DNA from: Conexibacter sp. CPCC 205762
Lineage (GTDB): Bacteria; Actinomycetota; Thermoleophilia; Solirubrobacterales; Solirubrobacteraceae
Direction: 5' to 3'
Assembly: GCF_030646155.1 (NCBI RefSeq)
Contig: NZ_JAUTDN010000006.1
Location: 124,001 to 188,000 of the forward strand
DNA length: 64,000 nucleotides
Within the stretch, counting starts at the first letter, position 1; each line of letters begins with the position of its first letter. Shown piece after piece: positions 33,915-42,753 of this stretch. Below the pieces are notes generated by a model. That model saw only the letters and a list, made by a program, of their open reading frames with translations, did not search any database and was not told the origin of the DNA. A program made the translations under genes and the position numbers.

Positions 33915-36263
33915 ATGGGACCACTCCAGGAGCGGTCGCGCGGGCCGCTGCGCCTGCTGCTGCCGCTGCTGCTCGCGCTGCTGCTGCCGGCGCTCGCGAG
34001 CGCCGGGGCACGGGCGGCGACGCTCGGCGGCATCGTCACGAAGCAGAACGGTGGCGAGAGACCGGTCGCGCTCGCGGGCGCGACCATCACCGCCGCTGAC
34101 GCGAGCAGCGGCACCGCGGTCGCGACGACGACGAGCGACCCGCTCGGCGGCTACCTGCTGACGCTGCCCGCCGGCGACTACGACGTCGCCGTCACCGCTG
34201 CCGGCCGTGAGCCGGTCGCGCGCAGAGGCGTCGCGGTCAGCGGCGCGGCGCAGCTCGACACGACGCTCGTCCCGACCGGCTGGGGCCGCGTCTTCGGGAC
34301 CGTCGCCGACGCCGGCGGGCTCCCCGTCGCGGGCGTCACCGTCGGCTTCCTCTACCGCTCCGGCGCGCCCTCGACCGTCAGCGACGCCAGCGGCCGCTTC
34401 TCGCTCGCGGTGGCGGGCAGCGGCGACCGCTGGCTGGAGCTGTCCGGTGGTCCGGCCGCCACTAGCTGGAAGGTCGACGTCGACGGCGGTGCCACGGCCG
34501 GAGAGCAGCGCGAGCTGACGATCAGCGTGCCGCCGATGACGACGCTGACCGCGCGCGTGCTCGGCAACGGCGACAGCCCGCTGGCGGGCGTCCCGGCGCA
34601 GCTGCCGGAGCTGCGCGTCGACGCGCCCGTCGGCAGCGGCTTCACCGGCACCTTCTCCAACGAGCTGCGCGAGGGCGTGACCGACGCGAACGGCGAGTTC
34701 AGCGGCCAGGTGCTGTTGCATGGGACCGGCTTCCTGAGCGACGTGGTCCTCGCCGTCCCGGACAGCGACACCTTCTACTGGCAAGGCGGCGTCCAGCCGG
34801 GCTCGATCGACGGCCCGACGGTGGCGACGCTGCGGCTGACGAGATTCGGCTCGCTGAGCCTGCACATACGCGACGCGGACGGCCAGCCGATCGACGGCGG
34901 CGCCTGGAGCGACGAGGGCGGCTGGGTCTACGGCAGCGACGTCGGGGTGAGACGGTCGGAGGGCGCTCACGACCTCACGATCAGACCGAAGACGCTCGGG
35001 AACCCCGCGCCGTGGATCTTCACCTCGGATGCATATCCGTTCGCCGGCGCCCACGAGGAGACGCTGAGACTGCCGGCGGTGACGCCGAGCACGATCCGCG
35101 TCGTCGACGACAACGGCGACCCGGTCGTCGGCGCGAGCGTGACACCGCCCGTCTTCGAGGTCGTTTGGGGGCCGAGCACGATGCCCGGCACGCTGACGGT
35201 CCCGCTCAACAGACTGCGGACGACGAACGCGAACGGCGAGATCACGGTCGACACCTACGCCGGCATGACCGCGGATCCGGGGACGCCCGGGCTCGTCGTG
35301 CCGCCGGCCGGCCTTGGCTACGGCTCGGAGCAGGAGTTCACGGTCACCGCCGTCGGCGGTACGACGACGGTCGTCGTGCCGCGCGACCTCGTCCACGTCG
35401 ACGGCACGGTCTTCGACCCCGACGGCGATCCCGTCGCCGACGCGAGATTCCTCGTCCCCGGCGGCTTCGAGACGACGACGCTCGCCGACGGCAGCTTCGC
35501 GCTCGACGTGCCGGCCGGGACGGCGGGCTTCCAGCTGTTCGTCGCCGGCGGCCGCTTCGACGCGACCGCGGCCGTCTTCGACGACGACACGACGCTGACG
35601 TTGAGACTGCCGAGACCGGTCCGGCTGAGCGTCGAGGTGACCGGCGACGGCGGCAGACCGCTCGCGGGCGCGAACGTCAACCTCGTGCTGCTGCGGGCGG
35701 CCGGACTCGATCTCGGCGGCGGCCTCCTGGCAACCGGCTGGACGTCCGAACGCAATCTGACGACCGACGCCTCCGGCACGGCCGTCTTCCCGGTCTTCGC
35801 AGGGAGCGTCCGCTACCTCGGCTCGAGAGGGATCACCGTCACCGGCCCGGCCGGAACGACCTACCTCGCGCAGAGACCGGCGCTGCCGGCGTTCGCCGCT
35901 GACGAGACGGTCGCCGTTCAGCTGCTGAGACCGGACCCGTCGGCCGCGCCGCCTGCCGAGGAGCCGCCCGCCGAGGAGCCGCGGGTGGAGGAGCCGCCCG
36001 CCGCTGAGCCGCCCGCCGCCGCGCCGGTGATCCCGCCGCCGGCCGCCGTCCCGCCCGTCGGCACCCCGCCGGCCGCCGTACCGCCGGCCCCGGCGCGGCA
36101 GCAGCAGCAGGCCAGACGCGCGAAGGCGAAAGCGAGAGCGAGAAGAAGATCGAGAGCGCCGCACCGGCGCGGCCACACACGGGCGAGACAGCGCCCGCGG
36201 CGATCGGCGCCCGCGCCGAGAAGAGCCGCGCGCAGAACGAGAGGGCGCGGCACGCGCCGCTAG
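33915..36263 (+). CDS. Exported multi-domain Cna-B/carboxypeptidase-regulatory-like protein
   Basis: A 782-residue exported protein. Signal peptide core LRLLLPLLLALLLPALASAG, then at least six repeats of Cna-B or CarboxypepD_reg-like beta domains: VALAGATITAADASSG, GYLLTLPAGDYDVAVTAAG, LPVAGVTVGFLYRSG, DPVADARFLVPGGFETTTLADG and PLAGANVNLVLLRAAG. Residues about 680-725 are Pro/Glu repeats (PPAEEPPAEEP) and the last ~55 are almost all Arg/Lys/Ala/Pro, extremely basic. The stop shares CTAG with the convergent regulator gene. Surface scaffold or adhesin by architecture; binding partner unknown. Confidence 0.85.
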   Translation: MGPLQERSRGPLRLLLPLLLALLLPALASAGARAATLGGIVTKQNGGERPVALAGATITAADASSGTAVATTTSDPLGGYLLTLPAGDYDVAVTAAGREPVARRGVAVSGAAQLDTTLVPTGWGRVFGTVADAGGLPVAGVTVGFLYRSGAPSTVSDASGRFSLAVAGSGDRWLELSGGPAATSWKVDVDGGATAGEQRELTISVPPMTTLTARVLGNGDSPLAGVPAQLPELRVDAPVGSGFTGTFSNELREGVTDANGEFSGQVLLHGTGFLSDVVLAVPDSDTFYWQGGVQPGSIDGPTVATLRLTRFGSLSLHIRDADGQPIDGGAWSDEGGWVYGSDVGVRRSEGAHDLTIRPKTLGNPAPWIFTSDAYPFAGAHEETLRLPAVTPSTIRVVDDNGDPVVGASVTPPVFEVVWGPSTMPGTLTVPLNRLRTTNANGEITVDTYAGMTADPGTPGLVVPPAGLGYGSEQEFTVTAVGGTTTVVVPRDLVHVDGTVFDPDGDPVADARFLVPGGFETTTLADGSFALDVPAGTAGFQLFVAGGRFDATAAVFDDDTTLTLRLPRPVRLSVEVTGDGGRPLAGANVNLVLLRAAGLDLGGGLLATGWTSERNLTTDASGTAVFPVFAGSVRYLGSRGITVTGPAGTTYLAQRPALPAFAADETVAVQLLRPDPSAAPPAEEPPAEEPRVEEPPAAEPPAAAPVIPPPAAVPPVGTPPAAVPPAPARQQQQARRAKAKARARRRSRAPHRRGHTRARQRPRRSAPAPRRAARRTRGRGTRR

Positions 36264-36865
36264 AGCCAGCCGCGCTCCTCGGCTCTGCGGATCGCCTCGA
36301 TCCGGCTGCCGGCGCCGAGCTTGCCGATGATCGCCGAGAGGTGGTTGCGGACGGTGCCGGGGGAGAGGTGGAGCGCGCCTGCCAGCTCGGCGATCGTGCC
36401 CTCCGTGCGGGCCGCCGCGAGCACCTCCCGCTCGCGCGCGGTGAGCGGGTTCTCGCCAGCGCTCAGCGCGGCGGCGGCGAGGCCGGGGTCGACGATCCGC
36501 TCGCCGGAGACGACGCGGCGGATCGCCGCCGCCAGCTCGCTCGCGGGCGCGTCCTTGAGCATGAAACCGGCGGCGCCCTCCTCCATCGCGCGGCGCAGGT
36601 AGCCGGGGCGGCCGAAGGTCGTCAGGATCACGACGCGGCAGTCCGGCAGCGCCGAGTGGAGCGCCGCGGCGGCGTCGAGGCCGGTCATCCCCGGCATCTC
36701 GATGTCGAGCAGCGCGACGTCGGGGCCGGTCGTCGCGGCGGCCGCGACGACCTCGTCGCCGCGCCCGACCTCGCTCACGACGACGATGTCGTGCTCGAGC
36801 CCGAGCAGGCTCGCAAGCGCGCCGCGGACCATCGCCTGGTCCTCCGCCAGCAGCACGCGGATCAT
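36260..36865 (-). CDS. NarL/LuxR-type response regulator
   Basis: A 201-residue response regulator. The receiver domain has the acidic pair ED (residues 8-9), phosphoacceptor Asp in LLDIEMPGMTG and the Lys in LKDAP. The C-terminal LuxR helix-turn-helix runs NPLTAREREVLAAA to LSPGTVRNHLSAIIGKLGA. It is translated from ATG 36865, overlapping the kinase stop as ATGA. The pair resembles DesK/DesR-type systems, so sensing of membrane state is possible but not shown. Its target may be the 16-bp palindrome upstream of the kinase gene, by position only. Confidence 0.93.
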   Translation of the reverse strand: MIRVLLAEDQAMVRGALASLLGLEHDIVVVSEVGRGDEVVAAAATTGPDVALLDIEMPGMTGLDAAAALHSALPDCRVVILTTFGRPGYLRRAMEEGAAGFMLKDAPASELAAAIRRVVSGERIVDPGLAAAALSAGENPLTAREREVLAAARTEGTIAELAGALHLSPGTVRNHLSAIIGKLGAGSRIEAIRRAEERGWL

Positions 36866-38031
36866 CGCGCCGCGCCCTTCAGCGGCACCGACACGGCCAG
36901 GCGGAAGCCGCCCTCCGGCAGCGCCGCGGCGTCGATCTCGCCGTCGAGCTGCGCGGCCCGCTCGCGCAGCCCGTCGAGCCCGTTCCCCGGGCCTCCCGGC
37001 CCTCCGCCGTTGCCGGCGACGCCGCGCCCGTCGTCCGATATCTGAGCTCGCGCGACGCGGCTGCCGTTCGCGCCCGCGGGCGCGATCTCGATCTCGCAAT
37101 GGCGCGCGCCGCTGTGGCGGATCACGTTCGTCGTCGCCTCGCGCACCGTCCACGCCAGCAGCGTCTCGACCGCGGCCGGCAGCTCCGCCTCGCCGCGCTC
37201 CAGCCGCAGCTCGATCCCGGCTGCGTCGAGCGCCATCCGCGCGCCCGCCAGCTCGCCGGCGAGCGTCGGTCTGCGGTAGCCGCTGACGGTCTCGCGCACC
37301 TCGCCGAGCGCGTCGCGCGCGACCCGCTCCAGCTCGCCGACGTGGCGCTTGGCCTCGCCGGGCCGGTCGGGCAGCAGGCGGCCGGCCAGCTCCGCCTTCA
37401 GCGTGATCACCGAGAGGCTGTGGCCGAGCAGGTCGTGGAGGTCGCGCGCGAACCGCTCGCGCTCGGCCTCGATCGCGAGCTGCTCGATCCGCTCGTGCGC
37501 GCTCGCCAGCTCTATGTTGGCGGCGATCAGCCGCCCGAGCGCGAGCATCAGCGCGCCGACGCCGAGCGCGCTGACGCCCCACGAGAAGGCGTCGGAGGCG
37601 CCCTCGTGGAGGTTGAGCCCGATCGCCAGCGCGACGAAGACGAACAGCAGCGGACCGGCCTGCTGCGGCGGCAGGTGGATGCCCGTCAGCACCGAGCAGT
37701 AGGTGAAGAGGATCGCCCACGCCGGCGAGACGACGATCGTCAGCACGACCCCGCAGGCGACCATCACGGCGATCCCGGCGTAGAGGCGGTTGCGCTGCCG
37801 GCAGCCGGCGACGCCGCCGATGTTGCCGACGTAGGCGACCATCGCGGTCGGGAAGAGGACGACCGTCAGCGCGACTCTCCACGCCGACTGGCTGCTGGTG
37901 GCGGTGTCGATCAGCGGGATCGCGAGCCACGCCATCCCCAGCAGCACGCCGATCAGATGTCTGCGCGGCGTGTCCTGCGCGTCGTGGAACGGTCCGCCTC
38001 TGGCCGACAGGGGCATTGGTCTCACTGCCAT
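36862..38031 (-). CDS. Sensor histidine kinase, HisKA_3 (DesK/NarX) type
   Basis: A 389-residue membrane kinase with five or six hydrophobic segments (about residues 22-165), then an HisKA_3 dimerisation domain with phosphoaccepting His in ARDLHDLLGHSLSVITL and a HATPase_c domain: N box EATTNVIRHSG, DDGRG, and GNGLDGLRERAAQLDG. The sensor part is membrane-embedded, with no large external loop, which suggests a signal in or near the membrane. ATG 38031 is chosen; TACTGT stands 9 nt before it. It partners the coupled response regulator. Confidence 0.92.
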   Translation of the reverse strand: MAVRPMPLSARGGPFHDAQDTPRRHLIGVLLGMAWLAIPLIDTATSSQSAWRVALTVVLFPTAMVAYVGNIGGVAGCRQRNRLYAGIAVMVACGVVLTIVVSPAWAILFTYCSVLTGIHLPPQQAGPLLFVFVALAIGLNLHEGASDAFSWGVSALGVGALMLALGRLIAANIELASAHERIEQLAIEAERERFARDLHDLLGHSLSVITLKAELAGRLLPDRPGEAKRHVGELERVARDALGEVRETVSGYRRPTLAGELAGARMALDAAGIELRLERGEAELPAAVETLLAWTVREATTNVIRHSGARHCEIEIAPAGANGSRVARAQISDDGRGVAGNGGGPGGPGNGLDGLRERAAQLDGEIDAAALPEGGFRLAVSVPLKGAAR

Positions 38032-38054
38032 GATCGAACCACAGTACGCAGCAG

Positions 38055-38070
38055 CTTCCGCGCGCGGAAG
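38055..38070. promoter_or_regulatory. Perfect 16-bp palindrome between kinase and sigma factor genes
   Basis: CTTCCGCGCGCGGAAG is fully self-complementary. It lies in the 120-bp divergent gap, 24 bp before the kinase start. A second inverted repeat TGACA-TC-TGTCA is at 38094-38105. Both could bind regulators; none is proven. Confidence 0.4.
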
Positions 38071-38151
38071 TGGCGGCCGTCCGGACCTGTCCATGACATC
38101 TGTCACGGATCGGCGAAGGATCCGCACGCCGCCGCCGTCCAACTCCCGCAG

Positions 38152-38715
38152 ATGACCCGAACACCGACGACGCCCGCCGACCGGCGCCTGCTCCAGCGCG
38201 CCCAGGCCGGCGACCCAGCGGCGTTCGAGACGCTGATCGAACCGCATGACAGGCAGCTGCGGCGACTGGCCTTCCGGATGCTCGGCGACCGCGGTGCGAT
38301 GGACGACGCGCTCCAGGAGGCGTATGTGAAGGCGTACCGCTCACTCCCCAGATTCGCCGGCGACGCGGCCTTCGGCACGTGGCTCTACCGGATCGTCGCC
38401 AACGCCTGCAACGACGAGCTGCGCCGCGGCGCGCGCCGCCGCGGCGACACCGTGCTCGACGAGGCGCGCGACGTCGCCGCCGGCGCGCCCGGCCCCGACC
38501 GCGCCGCCGCCGCCCACCTCGACCTCGCCGCCGCGCTCGACGCGATCCCGCCCGACCTCCGCTCCGTCGTGCTGCTGGTCGACGCCGAGGGGATGTCCTA
38601 CGACGAGGCCGGTGAGGTGCTCGGCGTCCCCGCCGGCACCGTCGCCTCCCGCCTCAACCGCGCCCGCGCCGCGCTGCGGCCGGCGCTGGCCGGCTACGGC
38701 GAGGTGCCCTCATGA
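38152..38715 (+). CDS. ECF sigma factor (RpoE type)
   Basis: A 187-residue sigma factor. Region 2 is FETLIEPHDRQLRRLAFRML to DALQEAYVKAYRSLPRF, then FGTWLYRIVANACNDELRR; region 4 is LDAIPPDLRSVVLLVDAEGM with SYDEAGEVLGVPAGTVASRLNRAR. It recruits RNA polymerase to stress promoters. The start is ATG 38152, with no ribosome site. Its stop overlaps the next gene as ATGA, the usual arrangement for a sigma factor and its anti-sigma partner. Confidence 0.92.
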   Translation: MTRTPTTPADRRLLQRAQAGDPAAFETLIEPHDRQLRRLAFRMLGDRGAMDDALQEAYVKAYRSLPRFAGDAAFGTWLYRIVANACNDELRRGARRRGDTVLDEARDVAAGAPGPDRAAAAHLDLAAALDAIPPDLRSVVLLVDAEGMSYDEAGEVLGVPAGTVASRLNRARAALRPALAGYGEVPS

Positions 38716-40127
38716 CGCGCGAGGAGGAGCGCGACGAGCGGCTCGGCGCCGCGCTGCGCGGGCTCGACGTGCCCGAGCACGGCCCCGACTTCGCCGCGAA
38801 CCTGCGCGCGCGGCTGGAACAGGAGGAACCCGCCGCCGACGCCGACGCCGACTCCGCGCCCGGCGCCGCCCGCCCGCGCCGCCGCCGCGCCGCCGTCGCG
38901 GACGCCCCCCGCCGCCGCGTCCGCATCCCGCGGCTCGCGCTCGGCGGCGGCCTCGCGACCGCGCTCGCCGTGCTCGTCGCCGCCTTCCTGCTGCTGACGC
39001 CCAACGACGGCGGCAGAGCACCCGGCGGCCTCGGCGCCGCGCCGGTGACGGCGGCCGAGCTGGGCGCCCGCGTCGGCGACGCGCTCGCGCGGATCGAGAC
39101 GCTGCAGGCGGTGCTGGTGGTGACCGAGCGGCCGTCGCCCGACCTGCCGCTGAGAACGACCCGCTACCGCCTCCTGCGCACCGACGCGGGCGATGAGCGG
39201 CTGATGCAGATCGGCGGCGGCTTCGACCGCGCCTACGACGCCTTCCGCGGCGTCGAGCGCGAGGCCGCCGACGCCTCCAACGGCGACCAGGCGACCGTCA
39301 CGAGCGGGCTCGCGCCCGGTCCGCCCGACCGCCCGCTCGGCGACCTGCGCGCCCAGCAGCAGCTCGGCGGCGTCGCACGCGCGCTGCGCGCGGCCGGCGC
39401 CGCACCCGTGCGCGAGGTGACCGACGGCGGCCGCCCGGCGTGGCGGATCGCGGTCAGAGCCGAGCAGGACGTCCACGCGCTCGCGGGCGACACCGGCGAC
39501 CGGCTGGAGCTGACGATCGACCAGGGAACCGGCCTGCCGCTGCGGATCCGCGAGACCTACCGAGGCAGACTGGTGGCCGAGCGGCGGCTGCAGCGGCTGC
39601 GGATCGACGCGCCGCTCCCGGAGCGCCAGTTCGACCCGTCGCTCAGCGGTCCCGCGACAGAGCTCGACGGCGGCTTCGCGCAGGCGACGCTGCAGCAGGC
39701 GAGCGCGCGCTTCGGCTACGCGCCGCTGGCGCCGGGCTGGCTGCCGCAGGGCTTCAGACGGGCCGAGACGGCGATCGCCGCGACGACCCCGTCGCCGACC
39801 GGCGCCGAGGGTCTCAACCCGCCGACCAGGGACGCGGTCTCGACCGCCTACCGCCGCGGCCTCGACACGCTGGTCGTGTCGACCCGCAAGGTCGACGGGA
39901 TGAAGTGGAGCGATCCGGTCGCGCTGCCGGAGGGCTTCCTCGTCAGACCGCAGAGAGCGTGCTTCAGAACGGGCGCGCTGGCCGGCAGCTGCGGCGAGCT
40001 GATGGTCGACCCGCGCGCGACCCCGCACGTCTGGGCGATCGCCGGCGGCCTCGTCGTGACCGTCGCCGGCGACCTCACCCAGGGCGAGCTGGAGCGCGTC
40101 GCGGGCTCGCTCGCGCCGATCGGCTGA
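38712..40127 (+). CDS. Membrane anti-sigma factor-like protein with external LolA/MucB-like domain
   Basis: A 471-residue protein coupled to the ECF sigma gene. Residues 1-75 are a charged cytoplasmic segment (EERDERLGAALRGLDVPEHG), one membrane helix follows (LALGGGLATALAVLVAAFLLL, about 77-97), and the rest is external. The external part resembles RseB/LolA-like lipoprotein-carrier folds (ARIETLQAVLVVTERP; GTGLPLRIRETYRG). No HxxxCxxC zinc anti-sigma motif is present; the cytoplasmic segment has no Cys. The role as anti-sigma is inferred from coupling and topology. Confidence 0.8.
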   Translation: MTREEERDERLGAALRGLDVPEHGPDFAANLRARLEQEEPAADADADSAPGAARPRRRRAAVADAPRRRVRIPRLALGGGLATALAVLVAAFLLLTPNDGGRAPGGLGAAPVTAAELGARVGDALARIETLQAVLVVTERPSPDLPLRTTRYRLLRTDAGDERLMQIGGGFDRAYDAFRGVEREAADASNGDQATVTSGLAPGPPDRPLGDLRAQQQLGGVARALRAAGAAPVREVTDGGRPAWRIAVRAEQDVHALAGDTGDRLELTIDQGTGLPLRIRETYRGRLVAERRLQRLRIDAPLPERQFDPSLSGPATELDGGFAQATLQQASARFGYAPLAPGWLPQGFRRAETAIAATTPSPTGAEGLNPPTRDAVSTAYRRGLDTLVVSTRKVDGMKWSDPVALPEGFLVRPQRACFRTGALAGSCGELMVDPRATPHVWAIAGGLVVTVAGDLTQGELERVAGSLAPIG

Positions 40128-40152
40128 CGATGACCCCTGCGATACTCGAACG

Positions 40153-40896
40153 ATGTCGATCGACTCCCCCGCCGACCTCGCTGGCCTCAGAGCGGCCGGC
40201 GCCGTCGTCGCAGCCACCTTGAGAGAGTGCCGGCGCGCCGTCCGCCCCGGCCTCACCACCGCCGAGCTGGACGCCGTCGCGGCGCGCACGTTCGCGCGCC
40301 ACGGCGCGCAGTCGGGGCCGTGGCTGACCTACCGCTTCCCGGGCGCGATCTGCATCTCCGTCAACGACGAGGTCGTCCACGGCGTGCCGAGAGCGCGCCG
40401 GCTGCGCGACGGCGACATCGTCAAGATCGACGTCACCGCGGAGCTGGACGGCTACTACGCCGACGCCTGCATCACGGTCCCCGTCGGCAGACCGAAGCCG
40501 GCCAGCGCCCGCCTCGCCGCCGCCTCGCAGGCCGCGCTGCGCAAGGGGATCGAGGCGGCCGTCGCGGGCGCGCCGCGCAACGCGATCGGCAGAGCGGTCG
40601 AGACCGAGGTGCAGAAGCGCGGCTTCCACGTGATCCGCGAGCTGACCGGCCACGGGATCGGCAGAAGACTGCACGAGAAGCCCGACGTGCTCAACTGGTG
40701 CGACCCGCTCGACGACGAGCCGCTGACCGACGGCCTCGTGATCACGATCGAGCCGATGATCTCCGCCGGCTCGACCGAGCTGGAGGAGCTGGAGGACGGC
40801 TGGACGCTCGTCACCGCCGACGGCTCGCGCTCGGCGCACTTCGAGCACACGATGGTGATCCGCCGCGACCAGCCGCCGCTCGTGCTGACGGCATGA
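40153..40896 (+). CDS. map: Type I methionine aminopeptidase
   Basis: A 247-residue cytoplasmic enzyme that removes the initiator Met from new proteins. Metal ligands are in KIDVTAELDGYYADAC (two Asp), TGHGIG (His), ITIEPM (Glu) and FEHT (Glu). Length is normal for bacterial MetAP-I, without an N-terminal zinc extension. GATACT at 40141-40146 is exactly 6 nt before ATG 40153 and there is no ribosome site, so the mRNA is probably leaderless. It is not next to secY/adk/infA, where map often lies, so this may be a second copy. Confidence 0.96.
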   Translation: MSIDSPADLAGLRAAGAVVAATLRECRRAVRPGLTTAELDAVAARTFARHGAQSGPWLTYRFPGAICISVNDEVVHGVPRARRLRDGDIVKIDVTAELDGYYADACITVPVGRPKPASARLAAASQAALRKGIEAAVAGAPRNAIGRAVETEVQKRGFHVIRELTGHGIGRRLHEKPDVLNWCDPLDDEPLTDGLVITIEPMISAGSTELEELEDGWTLVTADGSRSAHFEHTMVIRRDQPPLVLTA

Positions 40897-40942
40897 GCGA
40901 AACGCCGGTCGATCGGCCGCTCGCCCCGTAGCATTGGGATCG

Positions 40943-41716
40943 ATGAGCGAGCAGACCGCTGACGAGCTGACGATCGACGAGCTGGCGCGCGAGACCGGGA
41001 TGACGGTCCGCAACATCCGCGCGCACCAGTCGCGCGGGCTGCTGCCGCCGCCGGTCGTGCGCGCCCGCACCGGCTACTACGGGCCGGAGCACGTCGCGCG
41101 CCTGCGGCTCATACAGGACATGCAGGCCGAGGGCTTCAACCTGAAGGCGATCGAGCGGCTCGTGACCGCCTCGCCGGGCGGGGGCGAGCAGCTGCTCGAC
41201 TTCGGCCGCGCGGTCCTGTCCGCGTTCGGCGACGAGGAGCCGGAGCTGCTGACGCGGCTGGAGCTGGAGGCGCGCATGGGCGGCCCGGACCCGAAGGCGC
41301 TGAAGAAGGCGCAGAGACTGGGCGTCGTCAGGCCGATCTCCGACGACATGTTCGAGGTCCCGAGCCCGACGCTGCTGAAGGCCGGCACCGAGCTGGTGCG
41401 GATGGGCGTCCCGCCGCTGCACGCGCTCGCCGTCGCCGAGCAGATCCAGCGCAGCACGCGCTCGATCGCGGAGGCGTTCGCGAGGCTGTTCATCGTCGAC
41501 CTCGCCGGCGGCAACATCGACCCCGAGAGACGCAACGCCGGCGAGTGGGCCGAGCTGAACGAGGCGCTCGCGCGCCTGCGCCCGCTCGCGACCGAGGCGG
41601 TCGCGGCGGGCTTCCAGCAGGAGATGTCGCGCGTCGTCGAGAAGCAGCTGCAGCGCGTGCTCAAGCATCCTGAGGTGATGAAGCGCCCCGAGGTGCTGAA
41701 GCGGCTGGCGGGCTGA
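40943..41716 (+). CDS. MerR-family transcriptional regulator
   Basis: A 257-residue regulator. The N-terminal winged helix is complete: TIDELARETGMTVRNIRAHQ, then GLLPPPVVRARTGYYGPEHVARLRLI in part, followed by the dimerisation helix. The long C-terminal half is helical and has no recognised ligand domain; it contains no Cys cluster, so metal sensing is unlikely. TAGCAT lies 8 nt before ATG 40943. The 3' end overlaps the convergent epimerase gene by 56 bp. Target unknown. Confidence 0.9.
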   Translation: MSEQTADELTIDELARETGMTVRNIRAHQSRGLLPPPVVRARTGYYGPEHVARLRLIQDMQAEGFNLKAIERLVTASPGGGEQLLDFGRAVLSAFGDEEPELLTRLELEARMGGPDPKALKKAQRLGVVRPISDDMFEVPSPTLLKAGTELVRMGVPPLHALAVAEQIQRSTRSIAEAFARLFIVDLAGGNIDPERRNAGEWAELNEALARLRPLATEAVAAGFQQEMSRVVEKQLQRVLKHPEVMKRPEVLKRLAG

Positions 41717-42659
41717 CGGCGCCCGCGCCGCCGCTCGCCAGCGCGACGAACCCCTCGCGCCAGCTCGGCCAGCGCGGCTGCCAGTCGAGCTTCGCCTTCG
41801 CCTTCGCGTTGGAGGCGCCGCGCGCCTCGCACATCATCGCGATCACGTGGCCGCCGAGCAGCCGCCCGACCCAGCGCGGGACGGTCCGCGGCGGCGGCGC
41901 CCCGATCGCCTGCGCCAGCAGCGGCAGCCACTCGCGCACCGGCGCGGGATCGTCGTCGACGACGTTGTAGAGCTCGCCCGGCGTCCAGCGCTCGAGCGCG
42001 GCGACGGTCGCCGCCGCCGCGTCCTCGATCTGGACCAGCGACCAGATCCCGCCGCCGTCGCCGACGATCGGGAACTTGCGCCGGTGGACCTGCTCCCACT
42101 GCTCGCCGCCGGGCGCGATCCCGGTGCCGGGCCCGTAGAAGCCGCCGTAGCGCAGCGCGACGCCGCCGGCCTTGGTGACGCGCCGCTCGGCGTACGCGAT
42201 CGCCGCCAGCGCGGCGCGCAGCTGCTTCGGCGGGCTCGGGTCGAGCGGGTCGGACTCGCTTTTCACCGGTCCGCCGACGCGCGCGTACGGCCAGCTCGTG
42301 AACGACTGCGCGACGACGCGCTCGACGCCGCCCGCGCGGGCGGCTGCCAGCAGGTGGTCGAGCGCCTCGGTGCGGAGCCGGTTGGTGGTTTCGAACGACT
42401 GCGCGGCCTTGCGCGGGTTGACGGCCGAGAGCGCCGTCAGCTCGTGGACGATCGCGTCGGGTCGCGCCTGCGCGACGGCGGAGAGCACGGCGTCACGGTC
42501 GAGCGCGTCGACGATCGCCGGCTCGGCGCCGAGCTCGCGCAGCCGCTGCGCCTTCGCGCCGCTGCGGGTGGTGCCGACGACGCTGTGGCCGGCGGCGGTC
42601 AGCTGTGGGATGAGCGCGGAGCCGATCGCCCCGGTCGCTCCTGCGAGAAAGATCTTCAT
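41661..42659 (-). CDS. NAD-dependent epimerase/dehydratase, ECF41 partner
   Basis: A 332-residue extended SDR. The nucleotide site is FLAGATGAIGSALIPQL; the active-site region shows S-x(n)-Y-x3-K-like sequence in altered form (AIAYAERRVTK) and the substrate domain includes LRYGGFYGPGTGI. It belongs to the E class of the COE genes (carboxymuconolactone decarboxylase, oxidoreductase, epimerase) known to accompany ECF41 sigma factors, and the divergent gene is an ECF41 factor. A matching promoter lies just before its start. Physiological substrate unknown. Its 3' end overlaps the MerR gene. Confidence 0.9.
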   Translation of the reverse strand: MKIFLAGATGAIGSALIPQLTAAGHSVVGTTRSGAKAQRLRELGAEPAIVDALDRDAVLSAVAQARPDAIVHELTALSAVNPRKAAQSFETTNRLRTEALDHLLAAARAGGVERVVAQSFTSWPYARVGGPVKSESDPLDPSPPKQLRAALAAIAYAERRVTKAGGVALRYGGFYGPGTGIAPGGEQWEQVHRRKFPIVGDGGGIWSLVQIEDAAAATVAALERWTPGELYNVVDDDPAPVREWLPLLAQAIGAPPPRTVPRWVGRLLGGHVIAMMCEARGASNAKAKAKLDWQPRWPSWREGFVALASGGAGAVSPPAASAPRGASSPQDA

Positions 42660-42667
42660 GCCCCTCC

Positions 42668-42694
42668 GACGAGAGAGCGCGCGCGTCTGTGACC
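42668..42694 (-). promoter_or_regulatory. ECF41-type promoter of the epimerase gene
   Basis: On the minus strand GGTCACA (42694-42688) and CGTC (42671-42668) are separated by exactly 16 nt, and ATG 42659 follows 8 nt later. This matches the reported ECF41 promoter TGTCACA-N16-CGTC except for the first base. Confidence 0.65.
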
Positions 42695-42753
42695 GCTCCC
42701 CGCGATCCGCCCGCCCGCGCCGCTGCCCCAGCGCCCGTGCGATGCTGCTCCCG

